Assembly (NCBI RefSeq): GCF_005298175.1
Contig: NZ_SZYH01000001.1
Location: forward strand, 496,001-560,000
Direction of reading: 5' to 3'
DNA from: Marinobacter panjinensis
Lineage (GTDB): Bacteria; Pseudomonadota; Gammaproteobacteria; Pseudomonadales; Oleiphilaceae
DNA: 64,000 nucleotides
Shown here: positions 8,822 to 16,773 of the stretch, piece by piece
Numbering within the stretch: position 1 is the stretch's first letter
How the letters are laid out: each line of letters begins with the position of its first letter
Made by a program: the position numbers and the translations under genes
The notes under the pieces: generated by a model
The model's input: only the letters and a program-made list of their open reading frames with translations
The model's database searches: none
Told to the model about the DNA's origin: nothing

Positions 8822-9489
8822 GGCCGTAACTCCGTCCCGAAGCCAAAGCGGTGCGTGGTGAGATCCGCAGTCAATTTGCCCCGGTGCATTAACCGCAAAA
8901 GGGCAATCTCATCAACACGGGAGGACTGGCGATCGCCCGGTAACACCCGCTCCCCGAGGCAGGTGCCTCCGTTTCGCACAACCTGATCCAGAAGCTCCAG
9001 CTCCCGGCATCCGGTGTCAAGATCGCGGTGGATGGCCAGAGCCTGAACGATCATTTGCCAATTTTCAGCCTCGATACGACGGGACACTACGGCCTCATTC
9101 GAAATCACAACAAATCGCATACGATGCGGCCGTAAAAAGGCCACCAGAGCCTGACGCCGGTGCTCATCGAATTTCGCTTTCGGACGCAGCTCCACGACTT
9201 CCTCTTGCCCATCACGCACGATGTAACAGTCCGGGGTGTAGTGGCGTCCGTTAATCTTGAAGAAAAACGGTTGCGGCACGTATCGGGTCACGGACGGGTC
9301 GCCTTCAAGCAGTAGCGCGTGGTAGTACTCCGCTAGGGAATGGAACTCACAAGGCTCGGCATGTTTGAGCAGCTGAGCGACCCGGTAATCGGTGGCAATC
9401 TGAAAACGGGGGTTGGTCTTGACCTGACAGGGGGTCAGGGAGGGTGCGCGAATTCGAACCGTCGTGTCTCGGTTATCGGGGAGGTTCAT
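8812..9489 (-). CDS. tnsA: TnsA-type endonuclease with altered catalytic lysine
   Basis: The 225-residue protein matches the TnsA N-terminal nuclease domain: Glu54 in SLAEYYHALL, Asp87 in YTPDCYIV, and then VELRPK at about 99-104. TnsA normally has an E/Q-x-K motif at this last position. Here it reads Glu100-Leu-Arg102, so the expected catalytic Lys is replaced by Arg, with a Lys two residues later. A C-terminal part probably binds TnsC. TnsA cuts the 5' transposon ends, allowing cut-and-paste movement. The ATG at 9489 is preferred over the GTG at 9495, because GGAGGTG lies at the proper distance. The start is inside the end of a small upstream ORF, so the two are likely coupled. Confidence 0.8.
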   Translation of the reverse strand: MNLPDNRDTTVRIRAPSLTPCQVKTNPRFQIATDYRVAQLLKHAEPCEFHSLAEYYHALLLEGDPSVTRYVPQPFFFKINGRHYTPDCYIVRDGQEEVVELRPKAKFDEHRRQALVAFLRPHRMRFVVISNEAVVSRRIEAENWQMIVQALAIHRDLDTGCRELELLDQVVRNGGTCLGERVLPGDRQSSRVDEIALLRLMHRGKLTADLTTHRFGFGTELRPCL

Positions 9490-9634
9490 GAACACCTCCG
9501 ACCATCGGCAACGCCCAATGGTTCGCGTGGCAGCCTTGCATCCAATTAGACACTTTACAGCCTGCCCGAAAGTGCCAAGGAGGAAAATTGGGGCTTGATC
9601 GTTTCTGGGCTGTGGGTCCGTCTAAGTTCGTCAT
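9473..9634 (-). CDS. Small protein encoded just upstream of tnsA, 53 aa
   Basis: A 53-codon ORF starts at an ATG (9634) preceded by AGGAGG at good spacing, one of the best ribosome binding sites in the window, and a likely promoter lies about 30 bases further upstream. Its 3' end overlaps the tnsA start by 17 bases in another frame. The product begins MTNLDGPTAQ, is rich in Pro, Trp, Cys and His (Cys and His in the segment NWMQGCHANHW), and ends GGVHEPPR. I know no family for it. It could be a leader peptide that couples translation to tnsA, or a small regulator. A longer frame opens at 9673, but the RBS supports 9634. Confidence 0.5.
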   Translation of the reverse strand: MTNLDGPTAQKRSSPNFPPWHFRAGCKVSNWMQGCHANHWALPMVGGVHEPPR

Positions 9635-9661
9635 GGTTTTCCTCCTAAATGCGTTTCTATT

Positions 9662-9690
9662 TTTATAATACATTGTCGGAAAATTCTAAA
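9662..9690 (-). promoter_or_regulatory. Possible promoter of the tns operon
   Basis: Reading the minus strand, TTTAGA (9690-9685) and TATAAA (9667-9662) are separated by 17 bases. They resemble -35 and -10 boxes with 4/6 and 5/6 matches. The site lies 28 bases upstream of the small ORF start and would transcribe that ORF and tnsA-tnsB-tnsC-tniQ. No operator is obvious. The surrounding AT richness raises the chance of a random match. Confidence 0.4.
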
Positions 9691-10462
9691 TATCGCACGC
9701 AAATTAAAATTAACATGGAACGGACAAAAATATTGCTATTTAGATAAATATAAATAAATTATTGGAACAGCAGAAATGGTCGGCTCTTACATATATTTTT
9801 AACAATAATTTAAAATCATTAATTAACAGATAAATAACTGGTTTCTCAAGTGGTTGAATATCTTGAACTTATAACCTTTTATTTAAAGAGAAATTAAATA
9901 TTCAATGGGATTTTCAAGTTTGTTTATGCCTCGCTTGAAAAAAACGATTTTTTATGAAGGAAGAATGTCGGGTTTAACGGATGGTTTCGTGATAATTCAG
10001 AGAATCTTTACTTGGATTTTTAATTATAAAACAGTCTAAATGGAATCGTGGATTAACGTCTCGAGGCGGGGGTGTTTAGCACGGAATCCGCCATAACTCG
10101 GTGGTCAGATAGCCCGGAGGTTGCGCGAACGCGCGCCGAAATGGGGGCGGCGTTAGCCTCAGCGGCGCTGAACGCCGAGTGCCGTTCAGGCTTTGGGGGC
10201 AATTTGGAAGCCTTACCAGCCCCTTGTCGACGTTGGTGTTGAGGTCGGAGGCCGGACCTCAAAAGAGGGCCTGCTGACCGGTGTGGTTAGGGGCGGAGGG
10301 CGAAAGGGGGCACACGGTGACCGATTGACGTTTGCTGCTTGTTCGTCAATCGCCTCCATTTCTTGCGGTTTTCCCGACGCTTGCCATACTGAAAGGGTCG
10401 GAAGAGGGCGCTTGGCGAGGCCTTTAATTCCACCCCGAAATTGACAGAACCCCGGAGGGGAA
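9691..10462. other. Non-coding stretch: AT-rich part then GC-rich part
   Basis: Bases 9691-10045 are very AT-rich with no ORF. From about 10055 to 10462 the composition switches sharply to GC-rich. The GC-rich part contains an imperfect stem around 10155-10193 (GCCTCAGCGGC facing GCCGTTCAGGC). It has the look of the upstream region of a plasmid- or transposon-borne recombinase, where recombination sites often lie. No gene is supported. The sharp change at about 10050 probably marks a junction between DNA of two origins. Confidence 0.5.
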
Positions 10463-11203
10463 ATGTCAAAATCCATCACCAGCGCGCGGTCATTTCCCAG
10501 AGCCCGACCCAGCAAGCGCCCGTTCGGCTTCGAAGAGCGGCCTCTGGTGTCGTTCCCGATTCAGCGCGTTGAGATCGACTGGGACCGGCTGATCGCCAAA
10601 CGCCCGATCCTCCTCGAAAGCCTGGACACCATGCCCAAGTACCTGCTCAAGCCGGAAGTGCTGGGCCTGCTGGAGAGCGAGTCGCATCCCATGTACCGGC
10701 TGATCCTGGACTTGATGTGGTGCACCGGCGCGCGGGTCTCCGAGGTGCTGGCGATCACCCCGGCCAGCTTCCTCGACGACGGCTACGACTTCGGGGTCAT
10801 CCTCAAGACGCTCAAGCAAGGGGCAGGGCGGCCGAGCAACCGGAGTCTACAGCGGTCCCCGAAGCGCTTCATCCCGATCCTGGACCGGGATTTTCAGACC
10901 CGGATCCAGAGCTACCTTTATATGGGGAAGTTTCGGAAGGACGAGCGGATCTTTCCGATCACGCGCCAGGCGGTCAGTGCGAACATCGATCGCTTAATAG
11001 AACACGTTGGGGGAGAGCCGCCGTTCAAGATCGGCTGTCATACCTTTCGGCACAGCTTTGCCGTGCATTTGCTGCTGCATGGACGGCCACTGAAGTTTGT
11101 GAGCCAACTCCTCGGTCATCGAAGCGTCGAATCCACAGAGGTGTACACGAATGTGCTAACGTGCGATGGGTCGCATTTTTTGGAATGCGTTGAATTTCAT
11201 TGA
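10463..11203 (+). CDS. Short tyrosine recombinase/integrase
   Basis: The 246-residue protein has the catalytic set of tyrosine recombinases: Arg91 (CTGARVSEVL), His193 and Arg196 (HTFRHSF), His219 (LLGHRS) and Tyr228 (TEVYTNVL). Only about 60 residues precede the catalytic domain, less than the usual core-binding domain of phage or XerC-type enzymes. This fits the compact plasmid or transposon resolvases (ResD/TnpI-like). A GGAGG lies upstream of the ATG. The gene is much more GC-rich than the DNA on both sides. No att site was recognised. It could be an integrase of the island or a cointegrate resolvase brought in with the GC-rich block. Confidence 0.85.
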   Translation: MSKSITSARSFPRARPSKRPFGFEERPLVSFPIQRVEIDWDRLIAKRPILLESLDTMPKYLLKPEVLGLLESESHPMYRLILDLMWCTGARVSEVLAITPASFLDDGYDFGVILKTLKQGAGRPSNRSLQRSPKRFIPILDRDFQTRIQSYLYMGKFRKDERIFPITRQAVSANIDRLIEHVGGEPPFKIGCHTFRHSFAVHLLLHGRPLKFVSQLLGHRSVESTEVYTNVLTCDGSHFLECVEFH

Positions 11204-11835
11204 CGCCAGTTGAGAGAGATTGATTCACTTTAAAGGACGCACAGGAAAAAATGTAACTGGGTGCACAGCAACACCTCCTTTGGGATCAGTTGAAAAACTA
11301 ATGCAGGGTTATTAAAAATGGACGACTTTACCTGGGACCCGCGTTGGGAAAGCATAATGTGCCCAACCGACACACGAATTCACATGAGCCCTTTCGAAAT
11401 TGGTGATGAGGTTCGCCTTGAAGAAATGGTCACGAATTTGACCTTGTTGTCGAAATAGGCCATTGACGTGGAGTTTGTTGCAACATTCATCAGAATCGGT
11501 CTCAAACCGTGGACAGGGGTCGATGAAGCCTATAGAGGATTTAAAGTTTCTTTTTCAGAAAATCGCACTGTTAAAACAAAGCGTACCTGATATTTTTCTA
11601 GTTGATGAGTTATCTCGCGTTTGTTAGAGAAAACTATCTGGAATTATTTAAGATAATAAATAATAACTGTGCTAGCAAAATTAAGGTCTTTAAAATTTTC
11701 TGTAAGATAATAATCTTAGGAACAAACCCGAATCGATGAATCTCAGAGAAGACCGCTATATGTATAGGCGCTCCACCACATTCAAATTTTCAGGAATCGT
11801 TGCGTTACGAAATTCCTCAACAGCCGGTTGCATAA
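11204..11835. other. Intergenic stretch with one broken ORF
   Basis: Composition falls back to AT-rich after the recombinase gene. The only coding trace is the interrupted frame at 11318-11590, listed separately. Bases 11600-11830 are AT-rich and should hold the promoter of the large multidomain gene. I cannot pick one promoter over others. Confidence 0.45.
11318..11590 (+). pseudogene. Possible small gene interrupted by one TAG
   Basis: An ORF starts with ATG at 11318 and reaches a TAG at 11456-11458 after 46 codons (beginning MDDFTWDPRW). The same frame then continues open for 43 more codons to a TGA at 11588-11590, encoding a plausible globular segment with IDVEFVATFIRIGL and GVDEAYRGFKVSF. 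The two halves read like one protein of 90 residues with a single nonsense codon. No family is recognised. It may instead be a 46-residue protein or chance. A ribosome binding site is not clear. Confidence 0.3.
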
Positions 11836-14800
11836 ATGAGTAATTACGCCTCGTTCTCTATCCCAAAACCAAAAAATTGGCAGGACTTCGAGAACAACAC
11901 ATGTATCCTTTTTCAGTGTATTTTAAATGACCCGAATACTGGTACTCATGGGCGCACTGGGCAGTCTCAAAAGGGCGTAGATATTATTGGCCGTCGTGAA
12001 AGACAAGACAACCATTGGGTTGGAGTTCAATGTAAACAGAAATCGGAATCCCAAGAAGTCACAAAGAGCGAATTGGAAAAAGAGGTTCTCGAAGCGAAGA
12101 AATTTCGGCCTTCTCTCACAGAATTTATTCTTGTTACAACAGCTCCAGACGACCAAAAAATTCAGAAAGTTGCTCGTGAGATAACAGAAAAGCATCAGAA
12201 GGCAGGGCTCTTTTCCGTCGATGTTTGGGGGTGGGGAACCCTGGAAAGGGAAATCGCAAAATACCCTCTCGCAATCAATGCGTTTCACCCAGATTTAAAT
12301 CCTTATACTGAAAGGTTAATCTCCCTAGGTGAGCAAAGCATCGCAAACCAGCAGGTACAAGAATCAAAACACGACCAGATGCTGGAACTCTTACAGCAAA
12401 TGGCCGCTCAAAAATTGAGTTTCGGAGAAATTGCCACCGACAAAGCGTCCGCATCGACGGAGGCTGTTGACCAAAACATCCATAGCGAAATCGACGGCTA
12501 TCGCGACCTTATTCAAAGAGGGAAGGCTAGGACCGCAAAAGATCTCTTGGAGGCTCTAAAAGCAAGAATTTGGGAGTCGGCTAGTGAGCGAATACGATTT
12601 CGCATTGTTACCAACATTGGCGCATGCCAACTTGAGCTTGGTGAAGAAAAGTTAGCGGCCGACAGTTTTCTTGAAGCACAAACAATTGTTGCAGATGATC
12701 CGGTAGGACTCGCCAATGTTGCGCTCGCTTACCTAATACTAAAAGAGCCCGAGAATGCGATAAGTTCTGCTAGAACGGCACTTGCGAGTGACCCAGCTAA
12801 TGCAGCTGCTGCTAGTTATTTGATAGCAGGTCACATTCATGATGAGTCCGTGTCAGATCCGCTATCTTTGGTTTCCGACTCTCTCCAGGGCGCGGCCGAA
12901 GTCTTAGCAAGCGCTATTAATTTTTATGCTCGACGCGATGACCCAGCCTGGCGCGATCTTGCTCGTTCCGCGGCATTAAAACACGCTGACCAAAAACACC
13001 TCCAACGCCGGGCTGCGGAGGCTGTTTTGGATCAAGCCATGTTTTCCCAAGACATGATTATTGGAGCCGTATCGGGGAGCGATTTAAAAATCCAAGATCT
13101 ACGCGACGCTGTGGCTGTATTGCAATCGCTGTGGAATGAGAGTTTTGAGGCAGAAGGTAACCTCACTGATAGCTCTCTCCCACACAACCTTTCCGTTGCG
13201 TTGTGGGGACTTCGTGAAACTGAGAAGGCTGCCCTGGTACTGGATCAGGCTCTCGAACGCTGCGTAAACACAGAAGAACTCCGAGAATTAAGAGCAGCAC
13301 TGTATCTCGAAACAGGAGACCTCGAGGCCGCTCAAAAATTAATTGACCAGCAATCCCCCACGCCCGGCCTGATCATTATGCTTGCCCAAACGCTTGCTAG
13401 TCATGACCCGAAGCGGGCTCGGGATCTCATCGAAAAAAATGATTTCCGTTCAGCACCGGAGCATCAAAGATTAGCCGCAGATCAATTGATTGTGGAATCC
13501 TTTGTAAACGAAGGCCAACACGACATAGCTCTTGAGCGAGCAAAATGTCTTGTCAATGATTACCCATTCAGCATCATTCCGCTTATAGAAGTCGCCAAGA
13601 TTCAACGAAAGCATAGTCCCTCGGATAGTGATTTGAGTCTATCCAAGGCTATTAGTGACCTTGGTAACGAATCGCGCTTCGCCGAACGCTTTATGCTCGC
13701 CAAACACCTTGAAGAGATTGGGCGCTATGATGACGTAATTGCCGTCATCAAAGACTTTGTAGACACGAACCATGACAGCCCTGCTTTACGCTTGCTTGTT
13801 TATGCATACATTAACGCGGACAGAAGGGCTGCGGCTCACGCACTATTAGATTCACTCTCTACAAACCTGAAATCAAAACCAGCTTATTTAAAAGCTCTAG
13901 TGGCAGTTAACGCTAATCGAAAGGATTTCCATGCTGCGCTTGAGGCTCTAGACCAATATCTTCAGGCTAAACCAGGCGATCTAGAAATGCGATTGCGTTG
14001 GTTTCAGTTCTGCCTACGCCTGAACAAACAGTCGAGGGTGCAAGATTATCTGGCGAGCGAAGGGGAACTGCTCTCTGGGTCACCGGAACAAAGGATTGAA
14101 CTCGCACATTGGTTAAGTCAGTTCGGTTTTGAGCAAAGAGCCCTGAAGCTAGCTTATTCTATATTCCTGTATAATTCTGGCTCGCCGGAAGTTCACCTAC
14201 GGTATGTAGGATTACTTCTTGCCCCCGGCAAGACTGATTCGATTCCGTTAGATTCAATGACCGTCCGTGAAAATGTAGCATTCGAAATTGATGATGGCCG
14301 AGGCAGGAGACTTTGGTTCGTAATAGAGCCAGAGGAAGGCCTTCGTAAGGATGAAACATATATTCCCCCAGAGAATGATATCGCCCAGAGGGCTATAGGC
14401 CTGTCTGTGGGCGACCTAATAGAGTGGGAGGGAAGCCCAGTTCCTTGGAAAGTGCTCTCCATTAAACATAAATATCTGCACGCGTTACATCGGTCGATGG
14501 AAAATTACGAGCGACTCTTCCCGACGTCCACTGGCTTGCGCCAAGTTGGGATCGACCTCGAAGCAGAAGAGCCGTTCAAAGAAGTAATTCAGAGTGTGAA
14601 AAGCAGACATGATCATGTGAATGGGGTATACGAACTTCTTGATGAAAAATCGATTCCTATTCACGTAGCCGCCAGCGCCCTGAATGCAGACATCATTGAG
14701 GTGCGCCACGGGCTACAGAAAGCTGGCCGAAAACACAAAGTGTGTACTGGAACAGCTGCCGAGCGCATGCAAGCCTTCAAGGCATTGGAACAGAATCAGG

Positions 14801-15702
14801 GGCGAGGCTGCGTGGTTGATGCACTTACTTTGGATATAATTCGAAGGCTCGCGATCGAAAATGTTGTTGAGACCGTGTGCGGTCCCATTTCCATTACCGG
14901 TTCAACGCGGGACGTCTATTGGAGCCGTCTCAAGCAAATGCAGGCGGAGACGGGCCCCTCTATGAGCATTCATTGGGAAGATGGAGAGCTTGTTCGCCAG
15001 GAGTTTTCGAGAGAGGAGTGGGACGACGCCATAAAATTGAGGGAAGAGGACCTTGCGTGGATAGATAATTGCGCAGAGATCATTCCAGCTGAAGGATCCC
15101 AAGATCCTACTGCTGATCTTCTTAGGTTAAATGAAGCCATCGGCCAAAATTTTATTGATGACATGGTTGCAGCTGAGGGGAGCGGAAGGCTTTTGCTTTG
15201 CCAAGATCAGGCATACCGAGTTCTTGGAGAAAAATCTCTTGGAGTTACAGGAGCCTGGCTGCAACCGGTTTTAATGGTCGCTCGCGACAAAAGAATGTTA
15301 TCCAATGATGCGTACAACAAGGCTGTTATAGCGCTTTCTGAGATAGGGGATCAGTTCATCTCAATTGATGGTGGCAACCTAATATGGGCGGCGCAGCACG
15401 GAATCGAGGTATTCGACCGAGTCGTCCGAAGGCTCGGGGGGCCGGAAGCTGACATTAATTCTCACGTCCATGTCGCGAATAATTTTCTCGGGGCAGTGTG
15501 GTCATCAGATACACCTGTACCGCTTGAAACCCTCAAACAAACTTCAAGCCTGCTCGAAAACCTTCTTCGAGGAAGAACCGAGTGGCGTGGTATTGTAGCT
15601 TCCCTGATGCGACTGTTTAAGATTTGCTACGGGCGAAATGCGGAGCTTGAACGTCACGTAGTACTGTGGCTAAAGGGCCACTTTCTAATACCGTTTAAAT
15701 AG
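11836..15702 (+). CDS. Multidomain protein: PD-(D/E)XK nuclease, TPRs, GreA/B-C-like and PIN-like domains
   Basis: This 1288-residue protein appears to combine four parts. Residues 1-150 resemble a Mrr-like restriction endonuclease: GRTGQSQKGVDI with Asp49, then VQCKQK with Gln65-x-Lys67, the Q-x-K form of the PD-(D/E)XK core. Residues about 210-790 are helical and contain repeated pairs of the TPR type (for example the ANVALAYLILKEPENAISSA segment). Residues about 805-885 resemble a GreA/GreB C-terminal domain (FVIEPEEG, then AIGLSVGDLIEWEG and VLSI). Residues about 985-1200 resemble a PIN nuclease, with acidic positions Asp995 (VVDALTL) and Asp1124 (LLLCQDQAYR). No signal peptide or membrane span is seen. 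The cytosolic double-nuclease design in an island suggests defence, perhaps sensing RNA polymerase through the Gre-like part. The first domain is the surest call, the others are by pattern. Confidence 0.7.
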   Translation: MSNYASFSIPKPKNWQDFENNTCILFQCILNDPNTGTHGRTGQSQKGVDIIGRRERQDNHWVGVQCKQKSESQEVTKSELEKEVLEAKKFRPSLTEFILVTTAPDDQKIQKVAREITEKHQKAGLFSVDVWGWGTLEREIAKYPLAINAFHPDLNPYTERLISLGEQSIANQQVQESKHDQMLELLQQMAAQKLSFGEIATDKASASTEAVDQNIHSEIDGYRDLIQRGKARTAKDLLEALKARIWESASERIRFRIVTNIGACQLELGEEKLAADSFLEAQTIVADDPVGLANVALAYLILKEPENAISSARTALASDPANAAAASYLIAGHIHDESVSDPLSLVSDSLQGAAEVLASAINFYARRDDPAWRDLARSAALKHADQKHLQRRAAEAVLDQAMFSQDMIIGAVSGSDLKIQDLRDAVAVLQSLWNESFEAEGNLTDSSLPHNLSVALWGLRETEKAALVLDQALERCVNTEELRELRAALYLETGDLEAAQKLIDQQSPTPGLIIMLAQTLASHDPKRARDLIEKNDFRSAPEHQRLAADQLIVESFVNEGQHDIALERAKCLVNDYPFSIIPLIEVAKIQRKHSPSDSDLSLSKAISDLGNESRFAERFMLAKHLEEIGRYDDVIAVIKDFVDTNHDSPALRLLVYAYINADRRAAAHALLDSLSTNLKSKPAYLKALVAVNANRKDFHAALEALDQYLQAKPGDLEMRLRWFQFCLRLNKQSRVQDYLASEGELLSGSPEQRIELAHWLSQFGFEQRALKLAYSIFLYNSGSPEVHLRYVGLLLAPGKTDSIPLDSMTVRENVAFEIDDGRGRRLWFVIEPEEGLRKDETYIPPENDIAQRAIGLSVGDLIEWEGSPVPWKVLSIKHKYLHALHRSMENYERLFPTSTGLRQVGIDLEAEEPFKEVIQSVKSRHDHVNGVYELLDEKSIPIHVAASALNADIIEVRHGLQKAGRKHKVCTGTAAERMQAFKALEQNQGRGCVVDALTLDIIRRLAIENVVETVCGPISITGSTRDVYWSRLKQMQAETGPSMSIHWEDGELVRQEFSREEWDDAIKLREEDLAWIDNCAEIIPAEGSQDPTADLLRLNEAIGQNFIDDMVAAEGSGRLLLCQDQAYRVLGEKSLGVTGAWLQPVLMVARDKRMLSNDAYNKAVIALSEIGDQFISIDGGNLIWAAQHGIEVFDRVVRRLGGPEADINSHVHVANNFLGAVWSSDTPVPLETLKQTSSLLENLLRGRTEWRGIVASLMRLFKICYGRNAELERHVVLWLKGHFLIPFK

Positions 15703-16014
15703 ATCTGCCATTTCTAGCAAAACCTAAGTTTCCTCTACGCCAGTTTTTCCATGGTCTCAATCTTGCGCACAGTCTGATAAAAATAGTGAACACAAAAATT
15801 GATCCCACGCCGTTGATACGTTTATTTGGATCGCTTTAACGAATCCGAACCTTAACTGTAAATTACTGACCAAGACTGTCTTTATTTTCAACGATGGATA
15901 GCTAGAAGCCAAGTGGAGTACGCTGGTCTTTTGCGTGAAAGAAAAGCCTCTAAGAAACCAAGCCATAGAAAGGTGGGAATAGGGCAATGACCTCCAGATT
16001 CTTAGATACTGAAA
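15703..16014. other. Intergenic between convergent genes, nothing seen
   Basis: This 312-base stretch separates the large nuclease-like gene from the convergent protease gene. Open frames on the minus strand have no ribosome binding site or family resemblance. No hairpin followed by a T run was found. Confidence 0.4.
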
Positions 16015-16773
16015 CTATAGTTCTTTAATGGCTTTTTCCATCCATATATTATCAATTTTACTGACCATAATAGGTGAGGTTTCAGAACCAAATAAATGCA
16101 ATTCACCCTCTTGTACTATCCCTGCTAATTCCATTAGTGATACTGGTTCATGGATCCACGCGAATACCGGACAGCCGCTGATTCCTCCTAGTGCAGTAAG
16201 CTCTTCCCAACGCCGATCACCTCGAACTTCCTCCTCAAACTCCTTTTCCATCAAACATGAAAAAGTGGAATCGCTAACGCTACTCACTAGACAGCCGCCA
16301 TGTGAAAATGTGTCAAAATTATAGCCGTCCTTTGTTTTCGATCTGAAGCAACCCGGATAACCACCAAAATTCACGTATTGACCTGGCTCGATGATTACGG
16401 GGTTCTCAGCGAGCTGGATAAACCTAGGGTTTTCGCCCCATATAGTAAAGTTGTTAACTATCTCTCTCTCGACTTCAAAACAACAAAGGTCACCTGCGTC
16501 ATCGACGAATTTTTTAGCCTTCACTAAGTTGAATTTTGTATTGCCAATTTGACAATAAACTTCACCACATATTTCTTTTTCAAGCTCTGTGACGACGTGC
16601 TGGTTAGTTACGCAAAAAAACCTATCCTTGTACTGCACAAGCGTGACAGTGGCGCTCCCAGGACTGACGATCCCACTTTTAGACAAACAGGAAATTGGGA
16701 GGGTATACCGCAACGGCATCCTCATAAGTTCTTTTTTAAATTCGGATTCGTCCATCATGCTCAAATTCACCAA
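16015..16773 (-). CDS. Trypsin-like serine protease, cytosolic
   Basis: The 252-residue protein has the chymotrypsin-fold triad in order: His59 (CVTNQHVV), Asp95 (DDAGDLCCFEV) and Ser199 (LGGISGCPVF). The protein has no signal peptide, so it should act in the cytosol, unlike DegP-type proteases. There is no PDZ domain. Solitary trypsin-like proteases of this kind occur in bacterial conflict systems, where they are activated by a sensor, and the neighbour is a large TPR nuclease. The gene is convergent with that neighbour, not in one operon, so a joint role is only a possibility. Starts at 16773 or at the ATGs a few codons in (residues 6-7) are all plausible. Base composition is AT-rich compared with the rest of the chromosome. 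Confidence 0.75.
   Translation of the reverse strand: MVNLSMMDESEFKKELMRMPLRYTLPISCLSKSGIVSPGSATVTLVQYKDRFFCVTNQHVVTELEKEICGEVYCQIGNTKFNLVKAKKFVDDAGDLCCFEVEREIVNNFTIWGENPRFIQLAENPVIIEPGQYVNFGGYPGCFRSKTKDGYNFDTFSHGGCLVSSVSDSTFSCLMEKEFEEEVRGDRRWEELTALGGISGCPVFAWIHEPVSLMELAGIVQEGELHLFGSETSPIMVSKIDNIWMEKAIKEL

Larger units (their letters stand above)
4348..9690 (-). mobile_element. Tn7-like transposition module (tnsA-tnsB-tnsC-tniQ)
   Basis: Four overlapping minus-strand genes encode a TnsA-type endonuclease, a DDE transposase, an AAA+ ATPase and a TniQ-type zinc protein, in the order of the core Tn7 operon. In Tn7 the right end lies just upstream of tnsA. By analogy the end here should be near 9.5-9.7 kb and cargo should lie to the left of tniQ. 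I could not identify either terminus or a target duplication by eye, so the given limits cover only the genes and their promoter. Cargo might include the antitoxin and metallophosphoesterase genes at 0.6-4.0 kb. No guide-RNA component or CRISPR array was seen. Confidence 0.8.

Noticed and set aside
9541..9551. TCCAATTAGAC shared with 17294-17304
   Set aside because: Eleven bases in common could suggest paired element ends, but both copies have the same orientation and the flanks do not match, so it is not counted as a terminal repeat.
9674..9679. TGTCGG as a possible tip of the Tn7-like element
   Set aside because: No repeated transposase-binding units follow on either side, and the site lies within the likely promoter.
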